11,387 nucleotides of DNA from Lachnospiraceae bacterium (lineage in GTDB: Bacteria; Bacillota; Clostridia; Lachnospirales; Lachnospiraceae). The notes beneath the pieces were generated by a model that saw nothing but the letters and a program-made list of their open reading frames with translations, had not been told where the DNA came from and ran no database searches. The stretch is from contig DMCJ01000171.1 of NCBI GenBank assembly GCA_003446735.1, positions 1 to 11,387 of the forward strand. The letters are read 5' to 3'. Below are positions 1 to 7,101 of the stretch, one piece after another (within the stretch, counting starts at the first letter, position 1; each line of letters starts with the position of its first letter). Made by a program: the position numbers and the translations under genes.

Positions 1-140
1 ACAAACATTAGCAAGATTTGTCTTACTCATTTATATTCAAATATAATGTTCTACCGCTCATCTCGACAAACGAGAATTTGAATTACTCTCTAACAAGTGC
101 ATACATTTTCATATCAACGATATTGCCACATTTCACAGCA

Positions 141-1025
141 TTAATCCTTCGGTACTCTGTAGAATCTCCCACTGATTCTTTCGGACTTGAATACATTGAT
201 AAATGCGTCCGGCTCCGCATCTCTTATTGCTGTTACAACCTTGTTGACCTCATTACTCGAAACTATTGAATACACAACCTTCTTTTCATCGTGTTCATAA
301 GATCCTTCTCCTTCAATGATGGTGGCTCCATGATGTGAGAGATTAAATATGATCTCAGTTACAAGGACCGGTTCCTTCGTGACAACAAATATTGTCGATT
401 GCTGGTATTTCCTATATAGAACACGGATAGTCATAGTGGATACATACTGGAAAATGATGGAATACAGAGCCTTATCCCATGAGAACAAAAATCCGGCGAT
501 AGTCAGGATGATTACATTGACTATTAGCACAACATTAAAAGAATCAATTCCGTTTTTCTCAGAAAGATATATGGCAACAAAATCTGTTCCTCCGCTCGTT
601 GCGTCAGCAAGAAGGCACAAACTGATGGCCACGCCGTTGATCAGTCCGCCAAAGATACATATCAGAAGTATATCTTTGGTCAGCGTATATGACGGTATAA
701 GATCTGTCAGGATACCGGTAAGAAGTATGACAACACAGGACAGGGCGGTGAATTTCTTACCTATAAATTTGAAACCTATATATATGGGTATTGCATTGAT
801 AAGTATATTTACCGGTGTGTAGGGGATACTAACGGAAAAGAATTTGTCAAAAATCTCCTGTATCAGGAGCGTAAGTCCTGTTGCCCCTCCCGGAATCAAA
901 CCGCCCGTATGCACAAAGGTTTTGATATTTACGGCAAATATGAACGAGGCAATGACTATCACAAAGACTCGGGCAGCTATATTTGTTTCCTTTTTCGGAA
1001 AATTATCCTGTTCGTTCTTCTGCAT
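141..1025 (-). CDS. YitT family membrane protein with C-terminal DUF2179 domain
   Basis: Integral membrane protein of the YitT/DUF161 family, 294 residues, close to the usual 280-290. The N-terminal part (about 18-205) is hydrophobic with five or six membrane segments. It carries the family's glycine-rich signatures GGLIPGGATG (41-50) and ATSGGTDF (142-149). Residues about 210-285 form the soluble DUF2179 domain (TIFVVTKEP to INVFKSERISGRFY), which usually sits in the cytoplasm. The biochemical role of the family is unproven; a transport function is usually assumed. An ATG 30 bases further upstream (1055) is in frame but has no ribosome binding site, whereas the ATG at 1025 follows AGGAGA at a good distance, so I chose 1025. 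The gene appears to be a single unit: the upstream hydrolase ends 225 bases away and a weak promoter lies between. No terminator is clear in the 140 bases left downstream. Confidence 0.9.
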   Translation of the reverse strand: MQKNEQDNFPKKETNIAARVFVIVIASFIFAVNIKTFVHTGGLIPGGATGLTLLIQEIFDKFFSVSIPYTPVNILINAIPIYIGFKFIGKKFTALSCVVILLTGILTDLIPSYTLTKDILLICIFGGLINGVAISLCLLADATSGGTDFVAIYLSEKNGIDSFNVVLIVNVIILTIAGFLFSWDKALYSIIFQYVSTMTIRVLYRKYQQSTIFVVTKEPVLVTEIIFNLSHHGATIIEGEGSYEHDEKKVVYSIVSSNEVNKVVTAIRDAEPDAFINVFKSERISGRFYRVPKD

Positions 1026-1116
1026 ATTTTCTCCTGCGTTTGCCACTGTTTTCATTTTATCACATATGCATCAGCGTAAAGAGTATAATAGGTTTCTCCT
1101 CTAAATCCATATATTA

Positions 1117-1145
1117 TTTCTACATTTATAGGAAAAAACCGTCAA
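1117..1145 (-). promoter_or_regulatory. Possible sigma-A-type promoter for the YitT gene
   Basis: On the minus strand TTGACG (1140-1145) is followed after 17 bases by TAGAAA (1117-1122). The -35 box matches five of six consensus bases, the -10 box only four. It would give a leader of roughly 85 bases before the chosen ATG at 1025. The rest of the 225-base gap between hydrolase and YitT holds no convincing gene or strong terminator. Confidence 0.35.
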
Positions 1146-1250
1146 TAATTACCTGCCTAAATCTTGATATTTTACATACATTTAGACACGCTATCTAAAA
1201 AGATGCGGATTAGTCTTTGTTGCATTTAACTGTAAGTTATTGTTTATCCG

Positions 1251-2138
1251 TTACGAGTTCTTAAAAAACTCTTTCGTCCGTTTACATACATCAATCATCG
1301 TTTCATCTGACGGTAAGTGTTTACTGTCTATTTCTACCGTAGTAATAGGTTCCGCAAAGATTTCTCTTGCCTTACTGAACACTCTGTCTGCCGGAAAGAA
1401 AATATCATTTTTCGATGCAATTATGAGAAGCGGCGCTTTAAAAGGCATCATTTCACTCTTCTTATATTCCCTTGGCGGCCTCATCTCCATCTTATAAGAG
1501 GACATCATAATATCACAAAAATCTCTCCATACCGGATCACCTTTTCCGCCCATGGTCTCGATCACTGCATCAAGCGTTTTCACAGAAGGACAAAAATAGT
1601 ATTTCATAAACGGAACGACCATCTTGCCCAGCATAGGCAGTATCGGACCATGCGCTATCCCTGACGGAACCAGAAGCAAAGCGCTTTGAATCGTCTCAGG
1701 ATACCTCTTGGCAAATGAAAGAAACATAGAGGAACTGTAGGAAGAGACAACGAAAGATATCCGTTCTTCTTTGTAATGATCCAATACTTCCTTAATCCAC
1801 AGTCCGTACTCATCCTTCTTGTTGCTTATATTCCTGTATGGAGCACTTTTCCCGGGCATCCCGATCACATCCGGCGCAATGATACTGTATTCTTCCAGCA
1901 AAGGATGAAACAGTTTCAGATTTAATGTTGTGATACCGTTTCCCCCATGTATTGTACAAATCCTTGGCTTTTCAGGATCTCCGACGAGAAGACAATGGGT
2001 TTCGCCAAAAGAAGTATCAAAACAATCTTCCGAGTACGGCACGTCAAGTAATTCAAGAGTTTTATCGTAGAACTCATGCATCTTCTTCATGCCGTCTTCA
2101 TTTTTGTAAACGAACTTACCCTTTTTAACATTGATCAT
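1251..2138 (-). CDS. Alpha/beta hydrolase fold protein
   Basis: A 295-residue cytoplasmic alpha/beta hydrolase with no signal peptide. The family landmarks appear in order: the oxyanion-side HGGNG (64-68), a strand and nucleophile elbow at VSSYSSSM (131-138), the acid in ASKNDIFFP (Asp245), and the catalytic His in DSKHLPSDE (His274). Ser135 is the likely nucleophile. Both small residues of the usual G-x-S-x-G elbow are serine here (S-Y-S-S-S), which is uncommon. The substrate cannot be predicted; esterases, lipases and C-C hydrolases share this layout. The N-terminus (KGKFVYKNEDG, then a helix and SFGETH) matches full-length members I know, which supports the ATG at 2138. That ATG lacks a Shine-Dalgarno sequence but lies inside the 3' end of a 30-codon ORF (2125-2217), so translation may be coupled. 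A TATAAC box at 2144-2149 has no good -35. Confidence 0.88.
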   Translation of the reverse strand: MINVKKGKFVYKNEDGMKKMHEFYDKTLELLDVPYSEDCFDTSFGETHCLLVGDPEKPRICTIHGGNGITTLNLKLFHPLLEEYSIIAPDVIGMPGKSAPYRNISNKKDEYGLWIKEVLDHYKEERISFVVSSYSSSMFLSFAKRYPETIQSALLLVPSGIAHGPILPMLGKMVVPFMKYYFCPSVKTLDAVIETMGGKGDPVWRDFCDIMMSSYKMEMRPPREYKKSEMMPFKAPLLIIASKNDIFFPADRVFSKAREIFAEPITTVEIDSKHLPSDETMIDVCKRTKEFFKNS

Positions 2139-2217
2139 AATGCGTTATACCGTAAGATAAATTCCCCGAAACGTCAGTGATCCTCACGCACTTATTATCA
2201 AAATACCTAAGATCCAT
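2125..2217 (-). pseudogene. Short ORF resembling the N-terminus of a small Sm-like protein
   Basis: Thirty codons, beginning MDLRYFDNKCVRITDVSG and ending HYDQC, then TAA. The pattern K-x-V-R-I-x-D-x-x-G followed by a second strand with Gly resembles the first strands of small Sm-like beta-barrel proteins (about 60-80 residues) that I associate with Lachnospiraceae genomes. The remainder of the barrel is missing and does not continue in another frame, because the hydrolase N-terminus takes over. Its last 14 bases overlap the hydrolase start, so it could instead be a leader ORF that delivers ribosomes to a start codon lacking its own ribosome binding site. AGGG lies nine bases upstream of its ATG. 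Resemblance is from memory of the family and not from an alignment; a chance ORF is possible. Confidence 0.33.
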
Positions 2218-2314
2218 CCCTTATTTCCCTGTTATTCCAGTAATCCGCCATGAAACACGCATTCATATACCTTTCGATTGCCCTGATATATCTACTCGTA
2301 AAAAGAAACGCATA

Positions 2315-2758
2315 TTATGCCATACGTCGTCCGCAGGCTATATAGAACAGAGGAGCCGCCGGGGCCCCAAACACCGTATTTACATATGATAAGAGCGTAC
2401 TGACGCTTGAATACGCAGCAAGTTTTTCTGCTCCCATCCTGGCAAAATAAATATTACCAATAACATTTCCGACTACCGAAACAAAAGCCAGCAGGATCGA
2501 AAGGAAGATAAGCACTATTACCGTGAAATTATATCCGTCTTTTGCGGAAATACAGTAAAATACGATATAGATGATCAGCTGCAGGGCCATAAAGATCAAC
2601 ACAGGCGGGATCACGGGCGAATCCGGTTCAAATGCTCTTCCTATAAATATGGGCATCAATGTCTTCTGCATAAAAACCATCCCAAAGCCTGTCACTACAG
2701 CTATCGTTTGAAGGATCATTGCCGCTAAAGCCAGAACATTAACATATTTCTTATTCAT
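2315..2758 (-). CDS. Four-helix integral membrane protein, function unknown
   Basis: A 147-residue protein that I do not recognise. It has four clear hydrophobic segments at about 7-29, 51-71, 77-103 and 118-142. Between the first two lies a proline-rich loop (FEPDSPVIPP, 43-52). There is no signal peptide beyond the first helix and no catalytic motif. The start is secure: ATG at 2758 is preceded by AGAGGAGA with a six-base gap. A good promoter lies just upstream. The hydrolase start is 176 bases downstream with no visible terminator between, so co-transcription with it is possible. I infer only that it is a small polytopic membrane protein. Confidence 0.8.
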   Translation of the reverse strand: MNKKYVNVLALAAMILQTIAVVTGFGMVFMQKTLMPIFIGRAFEPDSPVIPPVLIFMALQLIIYIVFYCISAKDGYNFTVIVLIFLSILLAFVSVVGNVIGNIYFARMGAEKLAAYSSVSTLLSYVNTVFGAPAAPLFYIACGRRMA

Positions 2759-2792
2759 TTTTGTCTCCTCTTTTTTATTTGCTTACTCCTAA

Positions 2793-2821
2793 ATAATACC
2801 ACTACAGGGCTTTTTTATAAA
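2793..2821 (-). promoter_or_regulatory. Promoter for the four-helix membrane protein gene
   Basis: On the minus strand TTTATA (2816-2821) and TATTAT (2793-2798) are 17 bases apart, and the -10 box has the extended TGG just before it. Transcription would begin near 2786, giving a leader of about 28 bases that contains the strong AGAGGAGA ribosome binding site. Confidence 0.5.
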
Positions 2822-2877
2822 CACTTATCTCTTATGATGTATTAAGCCATAAAAGCACCGCTTTTTTTTGGCAAAGG

Positions 2878-2907
2878 CAAGGGAGCTGTAAGATCTCAGC
2901 TCCCTTG
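2878..2907 (-). terminator. Strong hairpin at the 3' end of the surface protein gene
   Basis: CAAGGGAGCTG (2878-2888) and CAGCTCCCTTG (2897-2907) form a perfect 11-base-pair stem around an eight-base loop, about 60 bases past the stop codon of the 968-residue surface protein. A typical intrinsic terminator would have a U tract straight after the stem; on this strand only CCTTTG follows, so termination may be partial or the hairpin may mainly protect the 3' end. A second, weak hairpin (AAAAGC/GCTTTT, 2851-2865) lies beyond it and is followed by T's only on the plus strand. Confidence 0.5.
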
Positions 2908-2968
2908 GCATTTCAATAAAATTATATATTTCCGAATTATACATAGGCGTTCTTATACGACCGAGTTT

Positions 2969-5875
2969 TCATATAAAGAACCTTACCTCCTCTTTTATAC
3001 GCTCGCGTATGGTGCGTCCGTCGATATTTATAAGTATATCCTCATCTTCGCTTACGGCAAGGAATCCGGGAGAAAACTTAAGCGCATAATCTCCTGTACC
3101 GAGGTCTCCCAACTTATGATCCGGCACATTCACATACCATTCCCCTTCATCATCGGTATTTATGAAAAGTCTGGCCAGATACTTCTTCCTGCCTTTATCA
3201 TCAAGCCCAAAAAGGATCGCACTCCTTTTAAAATAGAACAGCCACAGGTAGAGTAAGAGCCCGAGAAGTCCCATTACTATAAGAAATGCTATAAGCGCTA
3301 CTGCTACTTTTTGCGGAGCGGACATCTTCTTTTCTTTCTTTTCTATGCTATCCGCTTCTTTTGTATTATCCGAAAGCAGTTCATCCGGCTTTACTTCGGT
3401 GACAGTTTCCTTTTCCTCTTTTAACACACGGTTTATCTTATCTCTTACCGTATCATCTGTATCATCCGTCCTGTCAGGATCTGAAACAGGATCTCCTTCG
3501 GAATCGTTATCGTTTTTTTCCTTATCTGTCTTATCCTCATCCGACCTCTTTTTCTTCAGCGGTTTTTTTGTATTATCTATGTTCTTTCTATCAGTGTCGG
3601 CTATTGATATAAACGGATCGTTATTTACGGCATTATCATTTACATCCGAGTTGTATGCCGCAGGTTCTCCCGCAGAAGGGGCCGGAACATTATCACCGGT
3701 ATCTTCGCGCTTATCATCGTTACCGGACGGAGGGTTCCCGTTGCCATTGTCTCCGCTCCCGTCTCCGTTCCCGTTGTTTCCATTCCCGTTGTTTCCGTTG
3801 TCACCATTGCTGCCGTTTCCGCCGTTGTTGTCTCCATTTCCTTTGTTTCTGTCATCGTCATTCCCGTTATCGTTATTTCCGTCACCGTTACCGTTGTTTC
3901 CGTTATTACCGTTTCCTTCATCCTTCTTCTTTATCTCGGTGACTTCTATCTTATCGTCATCACGCTGATCGAGCCTGTCCCTCACAAGGATCTCAACTTC
4001 GCCGTTCTTATCGGCAATGTATGTATTATCCTCCTGCCAGGTCTTTCCTCCGTCAAAGGAATATGGCTTATCATCAAGGCCGCTTCCTCCTTCGTTATCC
4101 GATGCGGTTACGGTGATCCTGACATTTCCGTCCTCAAGGACCTCCTTTTTTACCTCATCTATCTTTGGCGGCGTATTATCAACATTATCTATCGTAAAAT
4201 TATCCTGGACTTCATTTCCAAGTGCATCACGCACTCTAATTATGTAAACCCCATTTTCGCTTATCGTGATCTCATTTTCGCCATACCATCCGTCATCCGG
4301 ATGACCGTACGGGGTCTCATGCAGTCCGCTTCCTTCGTCCGAAGCATCTATCGTGACTTTAACGCTCTTTGCGAAACCATCCGTGCTTTTTGTGACGGAA
4401 TTAATGACGGGAGGCGTATTATCTATATTATTTACGGTAATGCTCTTTGTGGACATGTTATTAAGTCCGTCCCTTACTTTCACCGTATAAGTCCCGTTTT
4501 CCGTAACCTCGTATTTGGGCGATGCGACCCATGAGGTGTCATACATGTATGGAATATTATGTAAACCACAGCCGGAGTCGGCAGCTCCCACCGACAAGGT
4601 TATCTTTTTTGCATAGGACAAAGTATCAGCCGTAAATGTGGAGATGACCGGCGATACAGTATCTATGCAGGATACGGTAACGCTCTGCCTTGTGCTCACA
4701 TTTCCCGTCTTATCAAAAGCCTCAGCTGAATATGTCCCGTTAGTTCCCACTTCAAAAGAACCTGTAAAATTCGGATTGTCCGCCGAGTTGGTCAGCGTCT
4801 TTATAAGCGTACTGCCCTGATATATCCTTATGCCGGCCGGGAAAGACTGGCTGTCGTTTGCGGCTGCGGTTATGAGCGCCTTGTTTCCCCATTTTGAGCC
4901 GTTTGCCGGATTGGTGACTACCGAAGATGTCGGAGCGGCACTTAAGGAAACTCCCGGAGCTGCCTTATCTATGCAGGAAACGCTCACGCTTACCCGGGAA
5001 CTTATATTACCCACCTTATCATAACTTTCGGCAGAATAATTTCCGTTTTCGGTAACAGTAACATTTCCGGAAAGCACGGTATCGTTGGATGAATTTTCTA
5101 TTGTCTTTATCAGGACTCCGTCCTTATAGACTCTTATCCCGCCCGGGCGCGACTGGTTATCCTCGCTCCGGACATTTATCACGGCTGATGTCCCCCATCT
5201 GATGCCTCCCGATGTTACCACAGTTCCCGAAGGGGCTGCCGAGATATTAACAAAAGGGGCACTCCTGTCTATCGTAGGATTAGTCGTTACGGGTACATTC
5301 TTAAGATCCGCATAATACCAGACATGAGCATTATCTCCGCGCTCTTCGGATATATGGATATATGCTCCGCCGGCCGGATTATAGCAATAGGCTATATAAT
5401 TCGGGATCTCCGATAATGATCCGGCATTAAAGCTGCAGGATACGGTCTGAAGATTTTCATGTACGCTCCCTACAAGGCTCCCTCCGTTTATGACACCAAG
5501 ATTAAGAGCGCCGTCCTCCCATATCGTTCCCGAGGGGCAATAGCAGAAATGACATCCGCCTGAAGGATCTATGGAAGACCCCGTGTAGAAAAATCCTCCG
5601 AGTGCATCATAAAAAGCTACCCATTCTGCTGTAACCGAGTAATCCACTCTGTAACCGCCCAAGGTCGTATAGCCGTTGGCGCCGGTAGATGAATTAAGCT
5701 CGGTTATGGTCACATTCCCGCCCGCAGATGCTCCGGTCATGGCATAATTATAGGCATGTACATCTAACGCGCAGTACGAATTGACCGTCAATACCGCAAA
5801 TAATATGATACTTAAGATCATTCTCGCCCTTTTTTTACGAGATAGATCAAATATTCTGTTTTTAAAGATCTGCAT
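2969..5875 (-). CDS. Exported membrane-anchored surface protein with Ig-like repeats
   Basis: A 968-residue protein built for the cell surface. A basic N-terminus (RKKRAR) and hydrophobic stretch form a signal peptide, probably cut after VHA (residue 41). A Cys-bearing domain follows (about 42-200; Cys108, 111, 113, 147, 164), which I do not recognise. Five Ig-like or Big-type repeats come next: two of about 100 residues (202-301, 302-403) ending in SCID, and three of about 80 residues (404-483, 484-564, 565-648) with the linker IDNTPP. Then a Gly/Asn/Asp-rich spacer (654-714), a long charged linker (715-850), one membrane helix (about 857-882) and an 85-residue tail that should be cytoplasmic. 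The tail is beta-rich (KYLARLFINT, EWYVNVPDHK) and highly charged. There is no LPxTG motif, so anchoring is by the helix. The start has AGGAGG eight bases upstream. Likely role: adhesion or a surface scaffold; this is inference. Confidence 0.85.
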   Translation of the reverse strand: MQIFKNRIFDLSRKKRARMILSIILFAVLTVNSYCALDVHAYNYAMTGASAGGNVTITELNSSTGANGYTTLGGYRVDYSVTAEWVAFYDALGGFFYTGSSIDPSGGCHFCYCPSGTIWEDGALNLGVINGGSLVGSVHENLQTVSCSFNAGSLSEIPNYIAYCYNPAGGAYIHISEERGDNAHVWYYADLKNVPVTTNPTIDRSAPFVNISAAPSGTVVTSGGIRWGTSAVINVRSEDNQSRPGGIRVYKDGVLIKTIENSSNDTVLSGNVTVTENGNYSAESYDKVGNISSRVSVSVSCIDKAAPGVSLSAAPTSSVVTNPANGSKWGNKALITAAANDSQSFPAGIRIYQGSTLIKTLTNSADNPNFTGSFEVGTNGTYSAEAFDKTGNVSTRQSVTVSCIDTVSPVISTFTADTLSYAKKITLSVGAADSGCGLHNIPYMYDTSWVASPKYEVTENGTYTVKVRDGLNNMSTKSITVNNIDNTPPVINSVTKSTDGFAKSVKVTIDASDEGSGLHETPYGHPDDGWYGENEITISENGVYIIRVRDALGNEVQDNFTIDNVDNTPPKIDEVKKEVLEDGNVRITVTASDNEGGSGLDDKPYSFDGGKTWQEDNTYIADKNGEVEILVRDRLDQRDDDKIEVTEIKKKDEGNGNNGNNGNGDGNNDNGNDDDRNKGNGDNNGGNGSNGDNGNNGNGNNGNGDGSGDNGNGNPPSGNDDKREDTGDNVPAPSAGEPAAYNSDVNDNAVNNDPFISIADTDRKNIDNTKKPLKKKRSDEDKTDKEKNDNDSEGDPVSDPDRTDDTDDTVRDKINRVLKEEKETVTEVKPDELLSDNTKEADSIEKKEKKMSAPQKVAVALIAFLIVMGLLGLLLYLWLFYFKRSAILFGLDDKGRKKYLARLFINTDDEGEWYVNVPDHKLGDLGTGDYALKFSPGFLAVSEDEDILINIDGRTIRERIKEEVRFFI
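3734..3916 (-). repeat. Low-complexity Gly/Asn/Asp coding repeat
   Basis: About 60 codons (residues 654-714 of the surface protein) are almost all Asn, Gly and Asp in short GN, GNN and GDG units. The DNA is a degenerate run of six- and nine-base units such as CCGTTGTTT on the plus strand. It probably forms a flexible, hydrophilic spacer that carries the Ig-like domains out through the cell wall. Unit number could vary by slippage, but the codons are degenerate, which points to some age. Confidence 0.75.
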
Positions 5876-5990
5876 TCAAATTTCCTCCTGAAAAATACGC
5901 ACAAACATACGCATCCGGAAGGCTTGAAACTCAGAATGAAAAATTGGCGAAACGCCGGATATTGCTAATTGTCAGATCGGTGTAAAACAG

Positions 5991-6019
5991 ACTCTATCAC
6001 AATCGCCACGGAATGTAAA
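5991..6019 (-). promoter_or_regulatory. Promoter for the surface protein gene
   Basis: On the minus strand TTTACA (6014-6019) is followed after 17 bases by TAGAGT (5991-5996), with an extended TGA just before the -10 box. Transcription should start near 5984, leaving a leader of about 109 bases before the ATG at 5875. The leader contains a small GGCG/CGCC hairpin (5946-5956) and a longer-range pairing of ATCCGG (5913-5918) with CCGGAT (5955-5960); I recognise no known riboswitch. Confidence 0.5.
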
Positions 6020-6042
6020 GAATTTTTTTAAAAAACCAATTA

Positions 6043-7089
6043 TTATTTTTCGGGATATTCAAGAACACCTGTAACGTAAACCTGAAGGTAAAGTATGGTC
6101 ATGAATTCTTCTTTTCTTTCGGGAAGCACGTAAAATCCATATCCCTGGCCGTATGCAGCATTATCATCCCTGTCCCCTATAAGGATGCGCTTAAGGACTT
6201 TCCTTCCGGCTTCGGGTGTAAAATGGCTGGTCTCATACCAGAATTCGGGATACTGGCTTATCTCGTTATATCCGCTGAAATTATAAAAGGGTGTGATATC
6301 GCAAAGCCCGTTCAGAAAGATGAGGTAACCCTTCTGAACGCTTCTTTCATATGTTTTGATATAGAGAGGATTTGTAAATACCGTAAGCTTGATGTCATAC
6401 TCCTTACAGATATCGCAGAATTCCTTTATGTCGGAAAGAGCTTTTTCAATATTCGGAGAATAATAATCCGCCCAATAGGGATCCTTAAAGTCCTCATCGG
6501 TTGCAGTCCTTACTATATCAAGATCCTCGCACCCCGTAGAATACATTCTTTTTTGCAGTGCACTATCATCACCTTCATGACCGAGAATGACCTTAAGCGC
6601 ATTAAAGGTCGTCACACTGTCCATATATGAGATATAGAAATCCTTTTTTTCCTTAAGTCCTCCCTGGAAAGGATATTCCTTTCTGTAGAGCACATCATCG
6701 TGATCTTCTTCACTTACGAGAAAGGCGATATTATCGACACTTAAAAACACCTGTTTCGGAATTTCTCCTCCGGCAATAAGTGCCTTTAATGTATTTACCT
6801 GCTCCGAGGGGATGGCTTCCGAATAGGAAAGATTATACCAGTTTCCGTCCGGCAGAACAGATACGTCATAAAAGCCCGCTCTCGATGATCCGAACAGATA
6901 AGAATCATATTCATCCTTATGATCGAGCACGAATTTTGTCTTGATATAATTCTTATTTGGCTCAACTCCGTTGTCCCTTATGTTCCCCGCATGAAAAACA
7001 TTATACGGATCCGTAAGGACATTAAACGGTATGATGAGCATCCCTAAAAGCAATATGAATATTATGAATTTAAGCGTGAACCTCTTCAT
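6043..7089 (-). CDS. SGNH-type secreted acyl/transferase partner of the MBOAT
   Basis: A 348-residue protein with an uncleaved-looking N-terminal anchor (residues 5-25) after MKRF, then an outward-facing SGNH-like domain. The block I motif is FGSSRAG; Ser68 or Ser69 is the candidate nucleophile. VFTNPLY (237-243) may supply a block III-type Asn. FWYETSHFTPEAG (284-296) is the block V region with His289. Where DltD and AlgX-like relatives usually have Asp-x-x-His, this protein has Glu286-x-x-His289. It directly follows the MBOAT gene, and such MBOAT/SGNH pairs O-acylate envelope polymers: the SGNH protein takes the acyl group outside the membrane and passes it to the polymer. I chose ATG at 7089, preceded by GGGTG at six bases. 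A GTG at 7098, three bases after the MBOAT stop, is an alternative that adds three residues. No terminator is clear downstream. Confidence 0.8.
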   Translation of the reverse strand: MKRFTLKFIIFILLLGMLIIPFNVLTDPYNVFHAGNIRDNGVEPNKNYIKTKFVLDHKDEYDSYLFGSSRAGFYDVSVLPDGNWYNLSYSEAIPSEQVNTLKALIAGGEIPKQVFLSVDNIAFLVSEEDHDDVLYRKEYPFQGGLKEKKDFYISYMDSVTTFNALKVILGHEGDDSALQKRMYSTGCEDLDIVRTATDEDFKDPYWADYYSPNIEKALSDIKEFCDICKEYDIKLTVFTNPLYIKTYERSVQKGYLIFLNGLCDITPFYNFSGYNEISQYPEFWYETSHFTPEAGRKVLKRILIGDRDDNAAYGQGYGFYVLPERKEEFMTILYLQVYVTGVLEYPEK

Positions 7090-7101
7090 AAATAACACCC
7101 G

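Noticed and set aside
35..83. Inverted repeat ATTCAAAT/ATTTGAAT enclosing a TCTCG/CGAGA hairpin, downstream of YitT
   Set aside because: AT-rich, unequal spacing and no T run on the relevant strand; I cannot support it as a terminator or site.
349..822. 157-codon plus-strand ORF inside the YitT gene
   Set aside because: It is an antisense shadow of a well-supported gene; it has no ribosome binding site and its translation lacks protein-like organisation.
1203..1250. Possible weak terminator after the hydrolase (CGGAT/ATCCG pairing followed by TTTTT on the minus strand)
   Set aside because: The stem has only five base pairs with a very long loop; a chance pairing is as likely.
2207..2266. 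19-codon minus-strand ORF beginning MNACFMADYW, with AAAGG seven bases upstream
   Set aside because: Too short and with no recognised similarity; it overlaps the Sm-like fragment but this is not enough to call a gene.
3345..3968. 207-codon plus-strand ORF rich in Ser, Phe, Pro and Leu
   Set aside because: It is antisense to the charged and Gly/Asn/Asp-rich part of the surface protein; its biased composition follows from those codons.
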